The position numbers and the translations under genes were made by a program. Shown here piece after piece: positions 52,383 through 59,700 of a stretch of 64,000 bases of DNA (position 1 is the stretch's first letter; each line of letters starts with the position of its first letter). The DNA is from JAAFHB01 sp942493325. GTDB lineage: Bacteria; Bacteroidota; Bacteroidia; Bacteroidales; Prolixibacteraceae. The notes beneath the pieces are model-generated. The model was not told where the DNA came from. It did not search any database and worked only from the letters and a program-made list of their open reading frames with translations. The stretch lies in assembly GCA_942493325.1 (NCBI GenBank), contig OW818689.1, forward strand, positions 2,170,001-2,234,000. Direction: 5' to 3'.

Positions 52383-52680
52383 TGTATTTGTTTGAATTTA
52401 GTGGAAAGATACATTTTCGTATAGAAAGTAATCATATAGATGCCTTCTTATTTGCAAATTTTTTACCTTTTCTGTTATCTTACTATTGATACCAATGCAA
52501 TAGTATTTTTTACCAGGTTGACACATACGAAGATAACAAAATTATCAACGGATTGGCCTAAAATACAATGGCAATAAGTACAATCACACTTTGACCGTTT
52601 CACCTCGAATAAAAACTCAGGAACAATATTTCAGCAATTTTAATGCACAAATAAAACCTTCTTAACAAAAAAATAATTCT
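52383..52680. other. AT-rich spacer between queD and the cobalamin block
   Basis: 298 bases without a gene or clear hairpin. It should hold the divergent promoters of the que operon and of the following gene. Confidence 0.4.
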
Positions 52681-52688
52681 TACTTTTG
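52681..52688 (+). promoter_or_regulatory. -7 promoter box of the PP-loop ATPase gene
   Basis: TACTTTTG fits TAnnTTTG. The same box and nearly the same flanks (ttgcc-ccc-gaaatgg) precede the full cobalamin riboswitch at 59350, so the leader RNA starts at the 5' edge of the shortened riboswitch. Confidence 0.65.
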
Positions 52689-52691
52689 CCA

Positions 52692-52771
52692 CCCGAAATG
52701 GTTTCGAAGTCGGTGTTCGGCCGACATGGACGAAGAGGGAGTCCGGTGAAAGGTGACGCTGTTTCCATTTC
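52692..52771 (+). promoter_or_regulatory. shortened or degenerate cobalamin riboswitch
   Basis: For about 55 bases this leader follows the full riboswitch at 59358: gaaatggtt, the gtcgg/ccgac hairpin, catggac and gag-tccggtgaaa. The cccgcagctgtaa part and the 3' half are missing. Instead gaaatgg (52695-52701) can pair with ccatttc (52765-52771), closing a compact 77-base structure that ends 29 bases before the start codon. It may be a trimmed functional variant or a decayed copy. Confidence 0.6.
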
Positions 52772-52800
52772 ATTTCTTCCTGAATAAATTATTGCTATAA

Positions 52801-53448
52801 ATGAAAATATTTTCATCATGGAGTGGTGGTAAAGACTGTATGCTTGCGCTTTATCGCCTGCAAAAAGCAGCACAACACCAAATATCGTATCTCGTAAATA
52901 TGTGCGATGCAGAAACTAATCATTCAAGGTCGCACGGAATTAAGCAGGAACTGATTGTGAGACAAGCTGAAGCAATGGGAATCTCTCTGATTCAGCAGAA
53001 AACCAATCGACAGGATTACGAACTCAACTTTAAAACGGTTATACTGAAACTGAAAGAACAGGATATTACCGCTGGCGTGTTTGGCGACATCTACCTGCGC
53101 GAACACCGCGAGTGGATCGAAAGGGTTTGCAGTGAAACGGGTATTACCGCCATCTTCCCGTTGTGGGACAACCCAACCGGCGAACTGGCGACCGAATTTA
53201 TTCTGGAAGGTTTTAAAACCCTGACCGTTTCGGTGAATGCCAAAAACCTTACCGAAGATTTTCTGGGTCAGGAATACGACATGTCCTTTGTTGAAAAACT
53301 CTCAAAATTGGATGGAATCGATATCTGTGCCGAAAACGGTGAATTTCATACCTATGTTTACGATGGCCCCAACTTTCGACATCCGGTTCAATTTCAAAAA
53401 GGAGCAGTGACTTTCCGGGATAACCATTGGTTTCTGGAAATCACTTAA
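52801..53448 (+). CDS. Dph6-like PP-loop ATPase (diphthine-ammonia ligase family)
   Basis: This 215-residue protein has the PP-loop SSWSGGKDC near its N-terminus (residues 5-13), GVFGDIYLREHREWIE in the middle, LWDNPTGELATEFI and the family end ENGEFHTYVYDGPNF. In eukaryotes and archaea the family amidates diphthine on elongation factor 2. Bacteria lack diphthamide, so the substrate here must differ. Its leader resembles a cobalamin riboswitch and the next genes are btuF, CobD-type and cbiB. A role in cobamide uptake or remodelling, perhaps as an amidotransferase-like ATPase, is inferred only from context. Confidence 0.88.
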   Translation: MKIFSSWSGGKDCMLALYRLQKAAQHQISYLVNMCDAETNHSRSHGIKQELIVRQAEAMGISLIQQKTNRQDYELNFKTVILKLKEQDITAGVFGDIYLREHREWIERVCSETGITAIFPLWDNPTGELATEFILEGFKTLTVSVNAKNLTEDFLGQEYDMSFVEKLSKLDGIDICAENGEFHTYVYDGPNFRHPVQFQKGAVTFRDNHWFLEIT

Positions 53449-53474
53449 TGCGATCAATGATCAACCACATAGAA

Positions 53475-53607
53475 GGTTGTCTCAAAAGCAAAAAAACCAC
53501 AAGGACATAAAGGATATACAGAAATAGCAGAAATACACTGCTTTAACTTTGTGAGCGTCGTGCATTCCCTGTGCAGTTTGTGATTATAAATGACTTTTGA
53601 GACAGCC
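53475..53607. mobile_element. 133-bp MITE-like element
   Basis: Terminal repeats ggttgtctcaaaag (53475-53488) and cttttgagacagcc (53594-53607) match at 13 of 14 positions. The ggctgtctcaaaa end is typical of several insertion-sequence families. The interior encodes nothing. No target duplication is obvious. It separates the PP-loop gene from btuF and may have broken an operon. Confidence 0.7.
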
Positions 53608-53632
53608 TCGATTAATAATAAAAATCTTTCAA

Positions 53633-54445
53633 ATGAAAAGATCAAATATCATCCTGATTTTATTGCTGGTTTGCCAACTGATGGTTCAGGCACAGGAAGC
53701 TAAACGCATCGTTTCGCTGGTTCCGTGGGTGACCAAAAGTTTATACCTGTTGGGCGAACAGAACCGGTTGGTGGGTTGCACAAGTTATTGCCCTGTTGAA
53801 GCGTCGGATCATATTGCTGTTGTGGCATCGGCCGTGAGCGTCAACCTCGAAAAAACACTGACCCTGAAACCCGATCTGGTATTTGCTTCGTCGTTAACCA
53901 AACCCGAGACAATCGACAATTTGAAGAAACTGGGCATTAAAGTTGTTTTTCAGCCGTATCCAAAGTCGTTTGAAGAGATTTGTTACTACTTCGTTCAGAT
54001 TGGCGAAATGGCAGGTCAGTCGGCCAAAGCCAAAGAAATCGTTGCGCAGCAGAGGGCCCGGCTGGCTAAACTGAAGTCAAGTGTCCCGTCCGGAAAAAAT
54101 CCCGGTGTTTTTATCCAGATTGGCGCCAAACCGCTATTTTGTGCCGTTCCGAATACGTTTATGGACGATTTCATCCGCTTTTCAGGTGGAAGAAATATAG
54201 CAGCCGATTTAAAAACTGGCAGTATTACCCGCGAATACGTTCTGAAACAGAACCCTGATTTCATTTTTATTGTAACTATGGGCATGGTAGCCCAGGAGGA
54301 AAAGGATAACTGGCTAAAATATACAGCCCTTTCTGCCAGCAAAAACAAGAAAATATTTATTCTTGATTCGGATAAAACCTGCAGCCCGACTCCGATATTA
54401 TTCATGGATGCGCTGGAAGAAATATTAAGTTTGATTTACAAGTAA
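53633..54445 (+). CDS. btuF: periplasmic cobalamin-binding protein BtuF-like
   Basis: This substrate-binding protein of about 270 residues belongs to the helical-backbone metal-receptor group. It has a signal peptide (MKRSNIILILLLVCQLMVQAQ), then AKRIVSLVPWVTKSLYLLG and LVGCTSYCP in the N-lobe, KPDLVFASS, and DDFIRFSGGRNIA in the C-lobe. Related proteins carry haem, siderophores or vitamin B12; the surrounding cobalamin genes favour B12 or cobinamide. The start at ATG 53633 is used; a TTG at 53597 lies in the upstream insertion. The BtuCD permease genes are not in this window. Confidence 0.85.
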   Translation: MKRSNIILILLLVCQLMVQAQEAKRIVSLVPWVTKSLYLLGEQNRLVGCTSYCPVEASDHIAVVASAVSVNLEKTLTLKPDLVFASSLTKPETIDNLKKLGIKVVFQPYPKSFEEICYYFVQIGEMAGQSAKAKEIVAQQRARLAKLKSSVPSGKNPGVFIQIGAKPLFCAVPNTFMDDFIRFSGGRNIAADLKTGSITREYVLKQNPDFIFIVTMGMVAQEEKDNWLKYTALSASKNKKIFILDSDKTCSPTPILFMDALEEILSLIYK

Positions 54446-54462
54446 AATCTATCGACTGGCAT

Positions 54463-55500
54463 ATGATTAAAGGACACGGTGACGATCGGTATCAATACGG
54501 CAAATCCACTCGTGCCGATTTCAGCTCAAATGTGTGGTTCGGAGGAACTACCCCTGAATTGATAGCCCATTTGCAGAAAAATATGCAGATGATTGAGCGT
54601 TATCCCGAACCGGATGCCGCCGGCCTGTGCCGGAAAATTGCAGGTTATCACGAAGTGAATTCCAATCAGGTTTTGGCCTTTAACGGGTCGGTCGAGGCAT
54701 TTTATACCATTGCTCTGGCTTTCCGTGAGGCTGTTTCGGCAATACTTTATCCAGGATTTGCCGAATACGAAGATGCCTGCCATTTGCACAATCACAAACT
54801 GTCATTTTTCAGAAAAGACGAATGGCAAACAAGCCTGAATACCAGGCCGTCCTTGTTCTGGTTTGGAAATCCGAATAATCCGGACGGACATATTTTTGAA
54901 TTTCAGGAAATTAAACACGCCATTGAAAATTTTCCGGAGACTGTTTTTATCATTGACGAAGCCTACGCTGACTTTTCCCCCGGATTTCAATCCGTCATTC
55001 CGTTGACCAAAATTTTCCGGAACCTGATTGTGGTTCGGTCGTTTACCAAATGTTATGCCATTCCCGGTCTGCGTTTGGGTTATGTGGTGACTTCAGCTCC
55101 TCTGGCAGCAAAGCTGTCCGGCTTTCAGCAACCATGGTCGGTCAATGTTTTGGCTCAGGAAGCCGGTAAATTTCTGATTGATACTATCACTGAAAATCCG
55201 GTTGATGCCCAAAAAATAAGTAATCTTTCAACTGAATTGCAGCAGGCCATCAACCAACTGGACGGGTTTCGGGTTTTGGCGGCCAATACTTCATTTTTCC
55301 TGATTGAAATGAATTCCGGCCCGGCTGCCGGACTCAAACAATTTTTACACGACGAACACGGCATTTTGATTCGTGATGCTTCCAATTTCCGCGGATTGGA
55401 TCAGAAATATTTCCGCGTTTCGACACTTTCAGCAGAAGAAAATCAATTGTTACTGGTTGGTCTGGCTGATTGGAAAACGAAATTCCCTGAAAACTCATGA
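54463..55500 (+). CDS. cobD: threonine-phosphate decarboxylase-like aminotransferase (CobD/CobC)
   Basis: This 345-residue fold-I PLP enzyme is HisC-like. The PLP Lys lies in VVRSFTKCYAIPGLRLGY, with FWFGNPNNPDG and IIDEAYADF upstream and the phosphate-binding FNGSVEAFY near the N-terminus. In cobalamin loci this family makes aminopropanol phosphate for the nucleotide-loop linker. It overlaps cbiB by four bases (ATGA). The start MIKGHGDDRYQYG matches the short N-terminal HGGD-like signature of CobD proteins. The gene name follows the Salmonella usage. Confidence 0.9.
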   Translation: MIKGHGDDRYQYGKSTRADFSSNVWFGGTTPELIAHLQKNMQMIERYPEPDAAGLCRKIAGYHEVNSNQVLAFNGSVEAFYTIALAFREAVSAILYPGFAEYEDACHLHNHKLSFFRKDEWQTSLNTRPSLFWFGNPNNPDGHIFEFQEIKHAIENFPETVFIIDEAYADFSPGFQSVIPLTKIFRNLIVVRSFTKCYAIPGLRLGYVVTSAPLAAKLSGFQQPWSVNVLAQEAGKFLIDTITENPVDAQKISNLSTELQQAINQLDGFRVLAANTSFFLIEMNSGPAAGLKQFLHDEHGILIRDASNFRGLDQKYFRVSTLSAEENQLLLVGLADWKTKFPENS

Positions 55501-56426
55501 GCCCGCAACTGCCTTATATTTTACCGCTCCTGATCGGGTTTCTGCTCGACACACTTCTGGGCGATCCGCGCTGGCTGCCTCACCCCATCCGTATTTTTGG
55601 TCGTTCAATCAGCTTTCTCACCGAAAAACTGAATTCAGGGAAATACCGGAAAGCTAAAGGGGAATTGATGGCCATATTCCTGATTTCTTCTACATTCTGG
55701 ACTTTTTGGCTGGTGCTGGAACTGGTAAAAGATATTGAAGTTTTGTTTGTTGTCCTGGCAAGTCTGGGTCTATTTTACGGACTGGCTAACCGAAGCCTGA
55801 TTTCGGAAGCACACAAAGTTATCACGGTGCTTGAAAAACAGGGTCTTGAAGCCGGGAGGAAACAACTGAGCTTTATCGTAGGACGTGAAACGAATAACCT
55901 GAATGAGCATCAAATACGAACGGCTGTACTCGAAACACTGGCCGAGAACCTCAGCGATGGTGTGATTGCCCCCCTGTTTTTTTATGCCCTGGGTGGTGTT
56001 CCTGCCATGATGGCTTACAAAATGGCCAATACACTCGATTCGATGGTGGGATACAAAACCGAGCGGTTTCGCCGGTTTGGGTGGTTTTCGGCCCGGTTGG
56101 ATGATGTGCTCAACTTTATTCCGGCCCGGCTTACCGCCATAATTATGGCAACTATTAGTCTGAGCTGGAGAGCATGGATCTTTCTGCTCCGCTACGGGCA
56201 CCGGCATAGCAGCCCGAATGCCGGGTATCCCGAAGCTGCCCTGGCGGGTATCCTGAATTGTCGTTTTGGCGGCTCGAATGTGTATCATGGAACACTGATC
56301 GAAAAACCATTTATCGGCAAAATGCAAAGGCCATTCACCAACAACGATTTTTATAAAACCTACTTCCTGAATTTTTTTAGTTGTCTGGTAATGATAGGAT
56401 TGGTTTGTATTTTATGCTTATTTTGA
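55497..56426 (+). CDS. cbiB: adenosylcobinamide-phosphate synthase CbiB
   Basis: This 309-residue inner-membrane enzyme attaches aminopropanol (or its phosphate) to adenosylcobyric acid. The N-terminus LLIGFLLDTLLGDPRWLPHPIRIFG is the family signature. Other conserved stretches are ETLAENLSDGVIAPLFFYALGG, MAYKMANTLDSMVGYK and SPNAGYPEAALAG. Several hydrophobic segments span the protein. Translation is coupled to the upstream gene. A hairpin with short AT tails follows at 56473-56502. Confidence 0.94.
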   Translation: MSPQLPYILPLLIGFLLDTLLGDPRWLPHPIRIFGRSISFLTEKLNSGKYRKAKGELMAIFLISSTFWTFWLVLELVKDIEVLFVVLASLGLFYGLANRSLISEAHKVITVLEKQGLEAGRKQLSFIVGRETNNLNEHQIRTAVLETLAENLSDGVIAPLFFYALGGVPAMMAYKMANTLDSMVGYKTERFRRFGWFSARLDDVLNFIPARLTAIIMATISLSWRAWIFLLRYGHRHSSPNAGYPEAALAGILNCRFGGSNVYHGTLIEKPFIGKMQRPFTNNDFYKTYFLNFFSCLVMIGLVCILCLF

Positions 56427-56472
56427 ATGATCGCTTAAAGTTCAGATTTCTGGCTCTAGACTGAATATTGAA

Positions 56473-56502
56473 AAATCAAATCACCATTTGATGATTTGAT
56501 TT
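56473..56502. terminator. hairpin after cbiB
   Basis: aaatcaaatca (56473-56483) and tgatttgattt (56492-56502) form a perfect 11-bp stem with an 8-base loop and A/T tails. It is a plausible, weak terminator that separates the cobalamin operon from the inserted helicase gene. A near-consensus box tttctttg (56517-56524) downstream may start the next gene. Confidence 0.55.
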
Positions 56503-56567
56503 AAAATAAATGTCGTTTTCTTTGCATAGAAATGAAGTTTTAAGAAATTCAACGATCAGTCTAAACT

Positions 56568-59279
56568 ATGAAGTTACCCATACTTTACCTCAATGAATTA
56601 AATATTCAATCGGTTGAAAAAACCTATTCGAAAACATTAAAACAATTGCAAGATGGCGATTTTAAAAGTGCCGATGTACGAAAAATGCCCAACACAGGCT
56701 TTTACCGTGCCAGGCTCGATATTCGCGACAGGTTGCTCTTCACCTTTGCCAGTTACGAAAACCAAAAATATTTACTTCTGCTGGAGGTAATTAAAAATCA
56801 TAACTATAGCCACAGCCGCTTTTTGCGTGGTGCCATTATCGATGACGAAGATAAATTTGTTTGCGTACAATCGTCCAATGAAATTGCATCTCAGGAGAAC
56901 GAAATGATATTTCTCAACCCTAAGTCGCGCAAGATCCATTTACTCAATAAGTTCATTTCATTCGACCATTTGCAGGACTCCATTTACTCGCTCTTTCCGC
57001 CGCTGATTATTGTCGGATCGGCCGGAAGTGGCAAAACAGCCCTGGTACTCGAGAAACTCAAAGAGTTGCCCGGAGAAATAGCCTACATTTCGCTATCAAA
57101 ATATTTGATTGAAAACGCATCAACGTTCTATTATTCAAATGGTTTTGATAACGAAAAACAAGAAGTCGAGTTCTTGTCACTTCACAATTACCTGTCGAGT
57201 TGGGAAAAGCCACAAGGTACGGAGGTTAATTTCCGCCAATTCGACAGTTGGTTTTTTCGTTATGCGCAAGCTGTGCGCATCAACGAACCTTATCGCGTGT
57301 TCGAGGAATTTAAAGGTGTAATTACCGGTTCGCCCGTCCATGCCGCCTGGCTATCGCGAGAGGAATATTTGGATTTGGGCGTAAAACAATCCATTTTTTC
57401 CACTGCCGAACGTGAACGGCTTTACCCGGTTTTTTTGAAATATTTAGATTGGCTGAACGAAAGCAATTTGTATGATAGCAATATTCTGTGTTATCAATAC
57501 CTGGAGAAAATTAAACCCCGCTACGATTATATTGTAGTAGATGAGGTACAGGACATTACCAATATCCAGATGAAATCTATCTTACAGTCGCTCAAACAAA
57601 AAAATCATTTTATACTGACGGGCGACAGCAATCAGATTGTACATCCAAACTTTTTTTCGTGGAGCAAAGTGAAAAGTTTTTTCTACGAAACCGGTGATCA
57701 TGAAAAGCAGATTAAAATACTACAGACCAATTACCGGAACAGTTTAAATGTGGTTGAGCTGGGAAATAACCTGCTCAAAATCAAGATCACACGTTTTGGC
57801 TCTATCGATCGCGAAAGTAACTACCTGATTGGCACTGTCAGCAAAAACGAAGGAGAAGTTTTACTCTTCCCCGACGACGATAAAAAGAAAAACGAACTCA
57901 ACCGGCGCACCCAGAATAGTACCCATTACGCCGTAATTGTTCCCAACAACGAACAAAAACATGAAGCCCGGCGTTTTTTCAAAACACCCTTGGTTTTCAG
58001 CGTACAGGAAGCCAAAGGATTGGAGTACGAAAATGTTATTTTACTGAACTTCGTTTCGAGCCACGAAGCCGAATTTCGCGAAATAATAAAAGGTGTTACT
58101 TCAAGCGATTTGCAAAAGGAGGACTTGATTTACAACCGGGCAGCAAATAAGCACGACAAAGATGGCGAAGTATATAAATTTTATATCAATTCGTTGTATG
58201 TTGCCATCACCCGCGCGGTGAAAAACATCTATATTTTCGAAAAACAACCCAGGCACCCTGCTTTGCAACTACTGCAAATGCAGGAAAACAAAGAGGAGGT
58301 AAAAGTCGCCGAAACCAAATCAACCATGGATGAGTGGCTTGCCGAAGCTCAACGCCTCGAAGAACAAGGAAAATTCGAGCAAGCCGAACAAATTCGGGCC
58401 AAATATTTAGGCTACGAATATTTGAGTCAGGAACAATTAGAAAGGATCAGGCAATTGGCCCTCGATCCATCCCGAAAAGAAAACGAAGTAAAAAAAGAAC
58501 GTAAACAACTCTTTCAGTACGCCGTTACTCATCAGCGATACGATTGGGTGGAGCAGTTAGCCCAACTGCAATTTCAACGCGCCATTTTACTGATGAAAGA
58601 ACTGAAGCAAGATAAAAAGGAGTATGCCAAAAATATCAGGTTAGGTCGCAAAAGAGAAGCCTTCTTTTTTGTGAAAAAATATGGTATCGATTTTCGGATT
58701 GAAGAAGAAGGAGTTACCGGCTTGATGCTGGCCCTGCAAAACGGACAAGACGAGTTGGCGACCGAATATATTCAGCAGCACGCTTCGCTTACTCAAAAAG
58801 ACAATACGGGCAAAATGGCTGTCGATCACTTGCTTTCTGTCCATCTAAAAAATGCAGCTCAAAAGAAACCGCAGGCCACCACATCAACTACCTTTCTTCG
58901 CTTTTGGAAAACAATTAATCCCAATAGTTTCGCTTATGAGACTTACAACCGGCAATTTCAAGCCAATTCGCACAGCATGGCCAATTTTCTCCTGATTTTA
59001 ATGCGTTGCCTGGACGAAATGCACCCCGATAAAGCAGTTTTCAAAAAAGGGACTCCCGAAGAGAAAAAAATCTCTTGTTTTACGATGGACGATATAGTTA
59101 AATATGCCGAATGGATTCCTGATGATATACTTCCGCCCTATCGTAAAAAACGGCAGTATATCAACAGTGTGTTGTCCTCGAACGAAATCAGCCGGGCACA
59201 ATTCCCGAACTGTAAAATGGCTTTCAGCCGGGTAGAAAGAGGTGTTTACCTGGTTAATCCGTTGATAAATTGGCTTTGA
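56568..59279 (+). CDS. RelE-like + UvrD-type helicase fusion with ankyrin-like tail
   Basis: This 903-residue protein is divided into three. The N-terminus (about residues 15-90, YRARLDIRDRLLFTFASYEN...YLLLLEVI..H.Y) resembles the RelE/ParE ribonuclease toxin fold. An SF1 helicase follows with Walker A GSAGSGKT (Lys156), Walker B DEVQD (325-329), GDSNQIVHPNFFSW, TNYRNS, VQEAKGLEYENVILL and YVAITRAV. The C-terminal 300 residues contain a charged helical stretch and one or two ankyrin-like units (GVTGLMLALQNGQDELA). It stands between cbiB and btuB, which are otherwise one functional block, so it is probably an inserted gene. A defence or stress role is plausible but not shown. Confidence 0.8.
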   Translation: MKLPILYLNELNIQSVEKTYSKTLKQLQDGDFKSADVRKMPNTGFYRARLDIRDRLLFTFASYENQKYLLLLEVIKNHNYSHSRFLRGAIIDDEDKFVCVQSSNEIASQENEMIFLNPKSRKIHLLNKFISFDHLQDSIYSLFPPLIIVGSAGSGKTALVLEKLKELPGEIAYISLSKYLIENASTFYYSNGFDNEKQEVEFLSLHNYLSSWEKPQGTEVNFRQFDSWFFRYAQAVRINEPYRVFEEFKGVITGSPVHAAWLSREEYLDLGVKQSIFSTAERERLYPVFLKYLDWLNESNLYDSNILCYQYLEKIKPRYDYIVVDEVQDITNIQMKSILQSLKQKNHFILTGDSNQIVHPNFFSWSKVKSFFYETGDHEKQIKILQTNYRNSLNVVELGNNLLKIKITRFGSIDRESNYLIGTVSKNEGEVLLFPDDDKKKNELNRRTQNSTHYAVIVPNNEQKHEARRFFKTPLVFSVQEAKGLEYENVILLNFVSSHEAEFREIIKGVTSSDLQKEDLIYNRAANKHDKDGEVYKFYINSLYVAITRAVKNIYIFEKQPRHPALQLLQMQENKEEVKVAETKSTMDEWLAEAQRLEEQGKFEQAEQIRAKYLGYEYLSQEQLERIRQLALDPSRKENEVKKERKQLFQYAVTHQRYDWVEQLAQLQFQRAILLMKELKQDKKEYAKNIRLGRKREAFFFVKKYGIDFRIEEEGVTGLMLALQNGQDELATEYIQQHASLTQKDNTGKMAVDHLLSVHLKNAAQKKPQATTSTTFLRFWKTINPNSFAYETYNRQFQANSHSMANFLLILMRCLDEMHPDKAVFKKGTPEEKKISCFTMDDIVKYAEWIPDDILPPYRKKRQYINSVLSSNEISRAQFPNCKMAFSRVERGVYLVNPLINWL

Positions 59280-59349
59280 CTTGCAGACGAATCAGAATTT
59301 TATATTTCGAAAAATCAGTTCCTAATCCCTCCCGATTCAAATAAATAAT

Positions 59350-59357
59350 TACTTTTG
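59350..59357 (+). promoter_or_regulatory. -7 promoter box of btuB
   Basis: TACTTTTG fits TAnnTTTG and sits directly before the cobalamin riboswitch, as in the similar leader at 52681. Confidence 0.65.
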
Positions 59358-59545
59358 CCCCCGGAAATGGTTCCGACGTCGGCTTTCGGCCGACATGGAC
59401 TAATAGAGAATCCGGTGTAAAACCGGAGCTGTACCCGCAGCTGTAAGCCTTAATAAAAACTTTTTGAACCACTTGCCACTGTTCGTCGGCCGACGGATGG
59501 GAAGGCCATCAAAAAGAAGGCGAGCCAGAAGACCTGCCATTCCAT
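59358..59545 (+). promoter_or_regulatory. cobalamin riboswitch
   Basis: The full set of conserved strands is present: gaaatggtt, the gtcggctttcggccgac hairpin, gaatccggtgtaaaaccgg, agctgtacccgcagctgtaa, the variable ttgccactg arm, gatgggaaggc and the closing gagccagaagacctgcc. It precedes btuB by about 155 bases and should repress uptake when cobalamin is plentiful. Confidence 0.95.
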
Positions 59546-59700
59546 ATCGTTAATCATAGCTTTCGGGATAAAAGCAATGGGGTGATTTTTTCATCTGATT
59601 TATCCATTTGTTCCTTTTTTTTATCAGCCCGGGATGTATCGGGGAACATGCTGAAAGTTTATGGTCGACATTTTTTAATGTTTAACCGTAAAAAACTGTT

